Assembly (NCBI GenBank): GCA_034509755.1
Contig: CM067555.1
Location: 2,364,142-2,428,141 of the forward strand
Direction: 5' to 3'
Length of the DNA: 64,000 bases
Origin: Anisodus tanguticus
Taxonomy: Eukaryota > Streptophyta > Magnoliopsida > Solanales > Solanaceae
Each line of letters starts with the position of its first letter. The first letter of the stretch is position 1. Position numbers and translations under genes: made by a program. Shown piece after piece: positions 55,431-64,000 of the stretch. The notes beneath the pieces are model-generated. The model was not told where the DNA came from and did not search any database. It worked only from the letters and a program-made list of their open reading frames with translations.

Positions 55431-56639
55431 GGCCTAATTCTTCTAAATATTCAAACAATCACACAAGCAGAGTAATTAAATTACAATACAAAATAAAAGG
55501 AAGGCGAAATTAAAAGAAGTTAAAACGGTAATGGCTAAGGCGATGATAGTGTCATCTCTTAGGCCTTGGGCACAAGTCCGGCAATCTTGTTCTCTTTCGT
55601 CTCTGTAGAACCCCACTTTGCTATCTCATATTGTTTAGATATTTCTGGCAAGGTGTAAAAGAAAAGACAGTTAGAAATAAATAAATGTGAGTAAGACCTT
55701 CGGATCCGTATAAAACAATAGAAGTTTTGATTACGAAAGGCTCAGACTTATATTTTAAGAAAAAGAAATTCCATTCATGTCGTGGTTGTGAACTAGTGAC
55801 TCGTCAGTCAATCTAGTTGCCTTACCAACACATGTGATTTTATTATAAGTCTCATCATCGCCTTATTCCGAAGGAAGCAAACCGAGGGACAACCTTTCAA
55901 AAGGGACATGACCTCAAAATTATTTTCATTGGCCCCAAGTGTAGTATCGTATTCAAATCACTAGAATTTTAGAAATATTGCAGTTGCCTGAGACAGTATT
56001 GAAGCAGCAGTTCTTAGTTAAGGAACCAGCAGGAACTATGCTCAAAGATACAGTAGTAATGAAAATTAAACTGCTCAGTAGTACAACAATACTTCGGCCA
56101 GAATATCACATCTTTTTTTATCTCAAAACGTAGCGGCAGATTCAACCCCAAATGCAGCAAACTAATCGAGTGTAGCATCTGTTTCTAATGATGAAGTGTA
56201 GCAACTGAATGAATGTAGTAGTTTCCTTTCGGAGTATAACATTTCGAACTAGCAACCAAATGTGGCAGTAAATAACCAAGAATAATGCAGCAACTCATAA
56301 CCCCAAAATACAATAGCATAATGGCCAAAATGAGACATCAATGAATTGATAAAAACACAACAATTGCTTATATCCACAGAAGGCTTCAAATTTCTCATCA
56401 TGCATCATAGGATGGGTTCAAAATCCAGCCAGCAAGCAGCAAGCAACCCTAGCAAACAATAACAAGATGACAACAACAAGGTAGCCTTAAAGTACATCCC
56501 AAGCAAGCCTTGTAAAGGCAACAACAATGAGCCCAAAATGCACAAAAATAATTCATCAGACAGACTTCACTTTTAAAAGACAAGGAAGCAAAGGGGGCTA
56601 CCACCGTCCATTTCCAATGCCGCAACAAGATCAAAAGGT

Positions 56640-56722
56640 TTCTAGAATCTTAGGCGTGACCCAGCACCGTGTTCCACATGTCTCACTATAATTCGTACAA
56701 CTGTCTTATACGAACTTTGCCC
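56640..56722 (-). mobile_element. start of a Tat-type LTR, inverted fragment
   Basis: On the minus strand 'tgtatagggcaaagttcgta', then 'taagacagttgtacgaatta' and 'gacatgtgga' parallel the first 70 bp of the Tat LTR at 21151. Similarity fades after that. It may mark the 5' boundary of a related long-LTR element lying to its left. Confidence 0.55.
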
Positions 56723-57216
56723 TATACATACATATTAGTCTACTGGTATGACACATTCATCTTGAAATTGGTCAACTTGGTGAGGTGTGACAGAAATAAT
56801 AAATGTTGAAAAATGACTCGTAAAAATTGGGAGAAATATTTTTTTGGTCCTTTACAAACTTTATTTAGTTTTATAACCCTTTTACGAGAGATATTCATTT
56901 TTTACACATAAGAGATTTAAAAAAAATACATAAGAGATCTGAAAAAGTCATTTCCTTCCTTTCAAATTCTAAGAGACGATGAGATCTCATTTCCTAGTAA
57001 AAATCTTAGATAAACCATATCCTACAGATACGTTTTAAAATTGTTCAATATTGTGTAGAGAAATAATTTTTTTAAAGGGAAAGATCTACCATCTTATTTT
57101 CTTCTTGTTCTGTCATAACACTTATGATGGGATGAGTTGGAAGAGTAATTCCTTTTTTATAAATACCAACCAACAATTACAGTTGCATTAGAGTTTTTCG
57201 AAGGCAAGCTCCAATG

Positions 57217-58003
57217 TCATTCAAAATGATCAGCTAAATTGTTAAGATCACAAATATTAATTATTATAGTAAAAATAGTTTCTTTCACAGCTGTCCAAAA
57301 ACATTTGTTTGCATATACCGGACGAACTATTAGCATTTTTTTTAGCACCAAAAATTCTTCTTCTGACTCCTTCCTTAGAGCATCCGCCACTTGGTTATGT
57401 TCCATGTAGACATGCTTAATCTGTGGATTCCCCAATTTTGTCATCATAAACCTGCATTCGTGAATTATATCATCATAAGTGTCATGTCCATTAAAAATCA
57501 TGTTAATTACCTCAGTTGAGTCACTTTCCACCATCAAAGATTGCAAGTTCTGCTTAGAGTGTCAAATAAGCGGGTTGACTGAATTTGGGCGGGTCAAAAT
57601 GAGTGAGCTAATAAATGTGCGGGTTATCGACCCGTCCAAAAGTTACTTGGTCTGAAACGAGTTGAGCCGAAATAGGTTAAAATGCGCGTCATAACCCAAC
57701 CCGTCCAAATCTTACTAACTTTTAATTAATTTATTTGTTCTTTTATAATATTTTAGTACCTAATAAAATTATTATTTTTCTGTATAATGGTTATATATAA
57801 CATATCAAATATCACAATTTTTTTCATGAGTCAACTCTGCTATAATTAACTCAATTTTTGATGGGCTAAAATGAGCTGAGCTAATAGATGGGCGGATTAA
57901 TAACCCGCTAAACTTGAACGAATTGGACGAATTTTGTCTTCATGAGCTAATTTTTCCACCTCTAGTTCTGCTGCACTGCTATGGTAAGCCCCGGAAGAGT
58001 AAT
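57217..58003 (-). pseudogene. RNase H-like relic of a non-LTR element, split by a hAT MITE
   Basis: Minus strand. 58003-57965 gives TLPGLTIAVQQN. After the MITE, 57546-57217 continues NLQSLMVESDSTEVINMIFN, then HECRFMMTKLGNPQIKHVYM, EHNQVADALRKESEEE and YANKCFWTAVKETIFT. The D-S-x-E-V-I ... H-E-C-R ... N-x-V-A-D-A-L-x-K-E order identifies the RNase H fold found at the end of plant L1-type pol proteins. The residue set is fairly intact, but the reverse transcriptase is absent. Confidence 0.75.
57555..57964. mobile_element. hAT-type MITE (410 bp) with 8-bp TSD
   Basis: A perfect 8-bp duplication 'gttctgct' (57547-57554 and 57965-57972) flanks it. The ends are imperfect inverted repeats ('tagagtgtcaaataagc' against 'tagaggtggaaaaattagc'). 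The interior has repeated 'gggcgggtcaaaatgag', 'ggcggattaataacccgc' and 'gagctaata' phrases, including internal inverted pairs. It carries no coding sequence. It sits inside the RNase H relic, splitting one codon series. Confidence 0.92.
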
Positions 58004-60032
58004 TCCTATTTCCCTACACAAATGAGATTAGTTACAATTGATTAGAGATAAATTCTAGCGTCAATCATCTATTAGCAGACTAAATTTGCTTTATAAGTCG
58101 TGTTGATAATCACTCATCCACACAACTCTCAAACTCGACATACGGTTGTGAATTGGAAGACAAGAAAAGCTGTTTAATGTTTAATAGTACATCTAGTTTG
58201 ATTTAACTAAGATTGGTATCCACATGAGAGAAGTGAAATTTTTCCAGTTAATTAATGTTTGTAGTTCTTACAAATAAAATGTCTTATCAATTCATGTATA
58301 TTTCCTACTATACTAATTAATCTCAAGCAGATGATTCAATTTACCAATCAAGTATTCACTAATTTCCGTGATATGCATTAAATAATGACAATAGTGACTA
58401 GGTTACCGTTTCAAATAGGTTAAGATCGATTATATAAATGTTTACCGATCATGTTTCTCTATTTAAGTTTGATTCACATCATAACAAAATAATAACATAT
58501 ATTTAGCGTAATTACACGGGTGATGTTTGGAAAAAGTGGTGTGTGCACAACTTTGTGAATGTAGAGAGGTTGTTTCCGATAGACCATCAACTTTAGTAAA
58601 GTTTAATAAAATCAAGTATGAAAAGGAGAGATCACGGAGAAGAGAACAATAGTCACAACACATAATACGATAATCGAAGCAAAGGAAACAACACGTAATA
58701 ATAGAATTAAAGAACACACTAGTATGTGAGTAATGCTAACAATATCGATAAGGGAATTACTGGATATTGCTTGACCACCTACTAACCTTTTAATCTAATT
58801 CTCGACCTCCATATCCTCATAACTAGCGTTGTATTTAAGTTGTAAATGCACCATGTACTATCTAATCATCTCTCCCCAATAATTTTCTACTTACCTCTAC
58901 CTCTTCTCATACCCGCCAATCGCCATAACTAACCTCTCACATCTCACGGGGTATATGTACATCTCCTCCTCGCATGCCCGAACCACATTAGACTCGCATT
59001 CCTCATCTTGTTCAGTTCATATCATAATTGTATCAAATAAAAATTGTGTGTTTATATTATGTAAAAAAAAATCATTTTTTGTCCTCTCCATATCACTATG
59101 CTAGTTATTTTTTATTTTTTTTTTATAATTATGGTATTCAGGTCAATTTTACCAAGTAACTCTGTCCACCAACATTAGAACAGATGAAAAAAAATCACAA
59201 AGACCTTTTTATCTCAGCTTGAATTTCAACCTAAGAAAATATACTTCTCAACCATTTCATTCACCACCAGGAGTGTCTTTCATCCTTAACTAGAAGTCTC
59301 GAACTTGATTGAATGAAAAACCCGCTCACCAATAGTCACTCTGTTATGTCGAGGCCGTCCTTCAAACACATGTAGAGGATGATGAGCGAGAATTTGAATA
59401 AATCTGATAAAAAAGTATCTAATCTATTTGGAAAGGAATAAATATCAACTTGTTAAAAGAAAAATAGAAATATTACTCTTCCCGTATGAAAAAGAGTGTT
59501 TACTTAGCCATTTACACATCCGAAAATATTAATTTCTAGATAAAATAAATAATTTTACTAAAATATTCATAATTAAATAGATATTGAGATTTAGTCACAT
59601 ATTACATGAGATTAATTCTTTGGTAAATGAACATAGACTCAAAATATAAAAGTTAATTGACTCTATTTTTGAGGCAGAGGGAGTAGTAAACAATTTAAGT
59701 GGTATACATGTGGGACTTGTGGAGTGAGTCCATAAGTAAACTTTGGAAATTGGAAGAGTTCAAATGAGATGACTATTCACTAGACAGTTTTACCTGCTTC
59801 CTCGTCGTTATCTCTATCCTCTCTTCCCTTTTTCCACTGATTCCTAGACCTTCACTCACAATCACAAAAAACCCATGTTCCTATACATACACATATGCAT
59901 GGATTCCCAAGGAAAAAAATATCCCAACTTTTAAATAAAAATTAATCAATCAGCTCAAAAAAAGAGGATAAAATAAAGTTTGGGTGTTAACCCATTTGTT
60001 GAACACTGCATTGTAATAGATTAAAGGGAAAA
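58004..60032. other. intergenic DNA left of the SRPK gene
   Basis: No gene. One small fragment at about 58557-58590 ('gtagagaggttgtttccgat') is the inverted 3'-end phrase of the RTE/TS tail. The last kilobase presumably contains the SRPK promoter; I could not identify a TATA box with confidence. Confidence 0.5.
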
Positions 60033-60118
60033 TATTGGTTTTTTTGCATACCCATTTCACAGAATTCAAGAATCAACTACTAGTCCTTGTTGATTTACTG
60101 TGTTTGATTGGAAACGAA

Positions 60119-60145
60119 ATGGAGGGGTGTGATCAAGAAGGGTAA
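60119..60145 (+). CDS. short upstream ORF in repeat unit 1 (MEGCDQEG)
   Basis: In the first repeat unit the start codon is preserved and opens an eight-codon frame, MEGCDQEG-stop, a mutated copy of the kinase N-terminus MEGYNQEL. In the other upstream units the ATG is changed to ATA or lost. It is a translated uORF only if transcription begins upstream of 60119, which the sequence does not show. Confidence 0.45.
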   Translation: MEGCDQEG

Positions 60146-60229
60146 GGGGAAAAGATTGGTTCTTTTTGTATACCCATTTTACTGAACTCAAGAACCAACT
60201 AGTAGTTCCTTGTTGATTTACTGTGTTTG

Positions 60230-60281
60230 CAACAACAACATACCCAGTGTAATCCAACCTTGAGAGGTAGAGAGGCTGTGA
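60230..60281 (-). mobile_element. 51-bp inverted RTE/TS tail fragment within the repeat array
   Basis: 'caacaacaacatacccagtg' followed by 'taatcc' and 'gaggtagagaggctg' is the reverse complement of the LINE/SINE 3' tail ('cagcctctctacctc' ... 'ggattacactgggtatgttg'). It replaces the segment that would carry 'gaggggtgtaatcaag' in unit 2. Confidence 0.75.
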
Positions 60282-60732
60282 TTGGTTTTTTAGTAGACCC
60301 ATTTCACAGAATTCAAGAACCAACTAGTAGTTATTGTTGATTGTTGTGTTTGATTGGAAAATAAATAGAGGGCTGTAATCAAGAACTGTAAGGGGAAAAG
60401 ATTGATTTTTTTGTATACCCACTTCACAGAATTCAAGAAGTAGCTAGTAGTTATAGTTGATTTTACAGTGTTTGATTGGAAAAAAATATATAGAGGTGTG
60501 TAATCAAGAAGGGAAGGAGAAAAGATTGGTTTTTTTGCACACCCATTTCACAGAATTCAAGAATCAACTACTAGTCCTTGTTGATTTACTGTGTGTTTGA
60601 TTGGGAAAAAAAATAGAGGGGTGTAATCAAGAAGGGTAAGGGGAAAAGATTGGTGTTTTTGTATAACCATTTCACTGAATTCAAGAACTAGCTAGCTGTT
60701 CATTGTTGGCTTACTGTGTTTGATTGAAAAAA

Positions 60733-63700
60733 ATGGAGGGGTATAATCAAGAATTGAAGTGGCGGAACGCGGTGGCGAAGGTGGAGGTGGAGGAGGAGGA
60801 GGTGGTGGAGGAGAGCAGTGATGATTGTAGTTCGGAGGATGAAGGTACTGAGGATTATCGGAAGGGAGGTTATCATGCTGTTCGTATAGGTGATAGTTTT
60901 AATGGAGGTCGATATGTTGTTCAGAGGAAGCTTGGTTGGGGTCATTTTTCTACTGTTTGGTTGGCTTGGGATACTCTCATGTCTGTACGTTTTCTGATCA
61001 CCCTTGTCCTTTTTTTTTTGATAATCGCGGTGTCACGTCAGTTTGCACGCATCTCGACTAATTCCATAGTTACAAACATAGAACATAGGTATTGGTTAAG
61101 CTTGGATAGAATGGAAGAAATCACCTAGTGTTTTTGAGTTGAATTGAACCTGATGACCCTTTTGTTTTTTTATTCATCTTTGGTCTAGTTTACACCTTGT
61201 TTGGATGGCTGTTACATATCGTTTAGAGCAACCCCTTTCTTGTTAATTGTAATAGTCTGTTAGTTTTAGAACTGTGGGTGATCAATAGGAGTAATTGTGT
61301 TTTTCTCATTTCCTGTGGTTTTTAACTCCGTCGTTTGGATTTTCTAGCTTTATTTTGGTGTTTATGACTCTTTTGTGTGAGGTTAGCAACCTATCTAAAT
61401 GGGGCTAAATAAAAATTGAGGATTCATATTGCCAACCGAAACTAGTGGCGCATTTTGTAATTTTGATGTTAATGTGTGATATATGATTGAGAAAAGGTTG
61501 AATCTTTAGGTTGCTTATCAAAAAAATTAGCAGTTAATTGGTTTTAATTGAACCTTTATATTATAGCTCTTCAAGATAATAATATAATAATCGTAGTGGT
61601 CTACAAGCCTAAAGCCTTTTCTATTCATCTTTGGCCTAGTTTAGAGCAAACCCTTTCTCGGAGATCATCCTTAACTCTGTCGTTTGGAATTTTCTAGCTT
61701 TATTTTGGTGTTTATGACTCTTTTGTGTGAGCTTAGGATCCTATCCTAATGGGGCTAAAGAAAGTTGAGGAGTCATATAGCGGACTACAACTAGTTCTGA
61801 ATTGAGGCGGATATTATAAAGGGTAACTTACACAAATGACTAGATTTTAGGAGCAATTAACCATCCGTAGCTACCTTTTTGCTATTTACAATTCGTAGCT
61901 ACATTTTGACATTTTCGTTGTATTTGATTGTATTTCAGTGTATTTGAATACATTGTTCAGTTGTATCCAACCTTATCTGATGTCATATGTATTTGGCTAT
62001 ATTTGGATACATGCAATCTTAATTTCGCACTTAAATACACGACGGGGCTGTGAATTTTAGTGTGTTTATACATTGATGTATCCTTTTGTTTTGGGTGTAG
62101 TTGAATGTATTCGACTGTATTTGAATGTATTTCAACAAAATTTCAAATACACTGTATTTACTCGAAAAAATGTATACAAACATATATAGATCATTCAAAT
62201 AACACATACAGTCAAATACATCTAGTTTGCACCCAAGATACAATTAGCCAACAACTGTATTTGACTGTATTTCAACAAAATTTCATATGCAAAATTTCAA
62301 ATACACTCAGATCTAAAATACAACAAGGAGAAGAACCCATGGATTCCGGTATCCGTCAGATCTGAGAAGCGTAATGGCAATGGAGGAGGCAGTGGCATTT
62401 CTCAGATCTGGTGGTGTTGCCGTGGAGGAGGAAGAGGCGGAGGGGGAGATGTGGCCGCCATTGAAGCTGCCATACGTGAGAAAGCTAACTTGGCCGGAGA
62501 TATGGTATTTGGCCGTAGAGACAGCGGAGACGGAGGCGGAGATCTGGTATTTGTCCGCAGAGACGGAGGAGACGACGGCAGAGATCTGGTATTTGGCTGC
62601 AGAGACAACGAAGACGGAGGTCCGCCGTAGGCGGCTAAGGGAGAAGAAAGAGGGGAAAAGGAGAGAGGCACCGGAGCTCCGGCAGTGGGCGGCAGCGGAG
62701 AGAGGGACGGAGGGAGAGGTGAGGGAGAAGAGACGAGTGAGGGATAAATATAAGCCATAAACCTAATGTATTTTAGTATAGCTATGCATGGTAATTTACA
62801 AAATTACTGTAGCTACTAAATATAAATAAATTAAAAGGTAGTTATTAAATAATTACCTCTTAGAGGTAGCTATGGCAAGTAATTATTCCTATAATATATG
62901 ATGGAAAAAAGGTTGAATCTTTAGGTTGCGTATCAAGGATGTAGCAGTTAATTACTTTTAATTGAGCTTTTATGTTATAGCTCTTCAAGATAATCATAAT
63001 AAAATATAGTAATCATAGTGGTGTACGAGCCCTTTCTGTTCATCTTTGGCCTATTTTAGAGCAAACCCTTTCTTGGAATTGTCATAATATGTTAGTTTTA
63101 GAATTGTAGATGATCAATAATTGCATATTCCTCTTGTCCTGTGGCTCTTAACTCTATGTTTTAGATTTTCTAGCTTTATTTTGGTGTTTATCACTCTTGT
63201 GTGAGCTTAGGATCCTATCCTAATGGGGCTAAAGAAAGTTGAAGATTATATAGCCGACCACAACTAGTTTGAAAGTGGCATGTATATTGTGATTTTGATG
63301 TTAATGTGTGGTATATGGTGGGAAAAAGGTTAAATCTTTAGGTTGCTTATCAAAGTTTTAGCAGTTAATTGGTGAGCTTTTATGTTATAGCTCTTAAAGA
63401 TAACAATAATAATAATAATGATCATAATGGTCTACAAGTGGTGTGCGGCGATTGGGTGATTTTAATTTCTTACTCTCACCGGGAAGTAAGAAGTTTGTGT
63501 GTGTATTTTGTTAATTATGCAGAAATTTGTAGCATTAAAAGTACAAAAGAGTGCGCAGCATTACACGGAGGCCGCAATGGACGAGATCACTATTCTAAAG
63601 CAGATCGCTGAATGTGATCCGGATGATAAAAACTGTGTTGTGAAGTTACTGGATCATTTTAAGCACTCGGGTCCGAACGGGCAACATGTGTGTATGGTTT

Positions 63701-64000
63701 TTGAGTATTTGGGTGACAATCTCTTGACGCTTCTTAAGTATACTGATTATCACGGACTGCCTATTCATATGGTTAAAGAGCTTTGTTTTCACATTCTAGT
63801 GGGATTGGATTATTTGCATAGACAGCTTTCTATCATACACACCGATTTGAAACCCGAGAATGTACTGCTAAATTCTACAATCGACTCGTCCAAGGATCCC
63901 AAAAGATCTGGAAAACCTCTTATACTTCCTAATCATAAAGATAAGGGTTATGTAACATCGGACAGAAATTTGACTAAGAACCACAATAAGAAGATCAGAA
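60733..64000 (+). CDS. SRPK: SRPK-type SR-protein kinase, 5' part (runs off the window)
   Basis: Exon 1 is 60733-60984 (84 codons); exon 2 starts at 63523 and is open to the edge. The junction is phase 0, with donor GTACGT and acceptor 'attatgcag'. Exon 1 has an acidic Glu/Ser stretch and then YRKGGYHAVRIGDSFNGGRY and RKLGWGHFSTVWLAWD, the SRPK signature with the Gly-rich loop. Exon 2 has FVALKVQKSAQHYTEAAMDE (catalytic Lys), MVFEYLGDNLL, VKELCFHILVGLDYLH and IIHTDLKPENVLL (catalytic loop), then the start of the spacer insert (DPKRSGKPLILPNHKDKG). SRPKs phosphorylate RS domains of splicing factors in cytoplasm and nucleus. The end of exon 2 and the C-lobe are outside the window. A TTG-initiated extension (60724) is unnecessary; ATG 60733 is the start. 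The intron contains tandem duplications and a Mutator-like element. Confidence 0.95.
61821..62889 (+). mobile_element. Mutator-like non-autonomous element, second copy, in the SRPK intron
   Basis: The left end 'gggtaacttacacaaatgac' and the right end read inverted 'ggaataattacttgccatag' match the ends of the element at 30092-33342. The flanking 9-mers 'tattataaa' (61812-61820) and 'tataatata' (62890-62898) agree at 7 of 9 places, a plausible decayed TSD. Internally it shares the 'tgtattt(g/c)a' array and the closing block 'gataaatataagccataaac'. The purine-rich right half (62390-62740) gives an open 128-codon + frame with three EIWYL repeats, probably not a protein gene. Confidence 0.8.
62490..62625 (+). 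repeat. triplicated unit of about 45-51 bp in the second Mutator-like copy
   Basis: Three units of 'gagatatggtatttggccg' type ('gagat(a/c)tggtatttg(g/t)c') followed by 'cagagac' and 'gaggcgga/gacggcaga' variants, encoding EIWYLAVET, EIWYLSAET and EIWYLAAET on the + strand. Confidence 0.8.

Larger units (their letters stand above)
54580..56639. other. repeat-rich non-coding stretch, origin uncertain
   Basis: 'aggagtcgccacctaattat' near 54590 is a phrase I associate with dispersed plant repeats. There are tandem repeats at 54930-55150 and 55313-55430. No coding domain. It may be the body of a long LTR that ends at 56722 on the right. Confidence 0.4.
60033..60770 (+). repeat. six tandem repeats of about 120 bp spanning the SRPK 5' region and start codon
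   Basis: Units begin near 60033, 60156, 60283, 60402, 60526 and 60648 with 'attggtttttttgcataccc'-like sequence. They continue 'atttcacagaattcaagaa', 'ctagtagtt', 'ttgttgatttactgtgtttg' and 'gaggggtgtaatcaagaagg'. The end of unit 6 provides the SRPK start codon and the codons for MEGYNQEL. Unit 2/3 is interrupted by a 51-bp LINE-tail fragment (60230-60281). Confidence 0.92.
61250..63425. repeat. tandem duplication of about 350-400 bp in the SRPK intron, three to four units
   Basis: 'tttctagctttattttggtg' recurs at 61341, 61691 and about 63166. 'aaggttgaatctttaggttg' recurs at about 61494, 62909 and 63326 (last with one change). 'gctcttcaagataat' recurs near 61566 and 62980, with a 'gctcttaaagataac' variant near 63391. 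Between units 2 and 3 lies the Mutator-like insertion 61821-62889; without it the units are nearly contiguous. Confidence 0.85.

Noticed and set aside
56449..56634. Minus-strand 61-codon Cys-rich frame
   Set aside because: Cys richness comes from 'caacaacaa/caagcaa' repeats; no signal peptide or spacing of a known cysteine-rich peptide family.
62374..62760. 128-codon + frame with EIWYL repeats and the 118-codon Ser/Pro-rich frame opposite it
   Set aside because: Both frames are open because of purine-rich tandem units in a Mutator-like element; the first copy (30092-33342) does not preserve either frame beyond about a dozen codons.
1..64000. CRISPR arrays, operons, bacterial-type terminators, rRNA or tRNA genes
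   Set aside because: This is plant nuclear DNA; no regularly spaced identical repeats with unique spacers, no rRNA segments, and no tRNA-like cloverleaf noticed apart from tRNA-derived SINE promoters.

Overview
This is a stretch of plant nuclear chromosome, almost certainly from a Solanaceae species. The base composition is AT-rich, the real genes are sparse and split by GT-AG introns, and most of the rest is transposon debris. The family assignment rests on TS-type SINE copies, an RTE-clade LINE with the 3' end typical of nightshades, Tat and Tekay Ty3/gypsy elements, and hAT and Mutator-like non-autonomous elements. I cannot name the genus from the sequence alone.

Three protein-coding genes look functional. 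(1) A class I HD-Zip transcription factor of the ATHB-51/LMI1 (ATHB-22) clade lies on + at 41123-44533, with three exons and 240 aa. (2) Cytosolic ribosomal protein eL24 (RPL24) lies on - at 49150-46620, with five exons and 162 aa; its promoter carries site II and telo-box-like motifs. (3) An SRPK-type SR-protein kinase lies on + from 60733 and runs off the right edge; two exons are visible, separated by a 2.5-kb intron. A PP2-like exon at 6174-6422 is a fourth, weaker candidate and may be a relic.

Layout, left to right. 1-1636: copia gag/PR/IN relic on the minus strand, continuing beyond the left edge. 3690-4480: LTR end with a primer-binding-site-like motif, then a hAT transposase C-terminus. 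About 4597-6085: solo-LTR-like block. 6463-13354: copia element with both LTRs and a 5-bp target-site duplication (TSD), minus orientation. 14039-15937: internally deleted hAT with an 8-bp TSD. 16215-17134: solo LTR related to the 6463-13354 element. 17140-21145: AT-rich DNA without genes. 21151-28464: Tat-lineage gypsy element with both LTRs and a 5-bp TSD; it carries a dead pol on + and a spliced antisense gene on -. 30092-33342: Mutator-like element interrupted by a Tekay-type solo LTR. 34837-35350: RNase H relic. 38386-40112: RTE LINE. 41123-49150: the HD-Zip and RPL24 genes. About 49965-53833: degenerate Tekay element. 53913-54579: a second copy of the Tat antisense gene. 57217-58003: RNase H relic split by a hAT MITE. 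60033 to the end: the SRPK gene and its repeat-derived 5' region.

The most interesting observations are these. The Tat element's antisense gene keeps a long open last exon while its pol is catalytically dead, and the gene occurs twice in the window. The SRPK start codon lies inside the last unit of a tandem array whose first unit encodes a miniature upstream copy of the kinase N-terminus. A 46-bp perfect hairpin lies between the HD-Zip and RPL24 genes. One copia LTR has acquired a 259-bp tandem expansion that the other lacks. Several insertions could be placed to the base from their target-site duplications.
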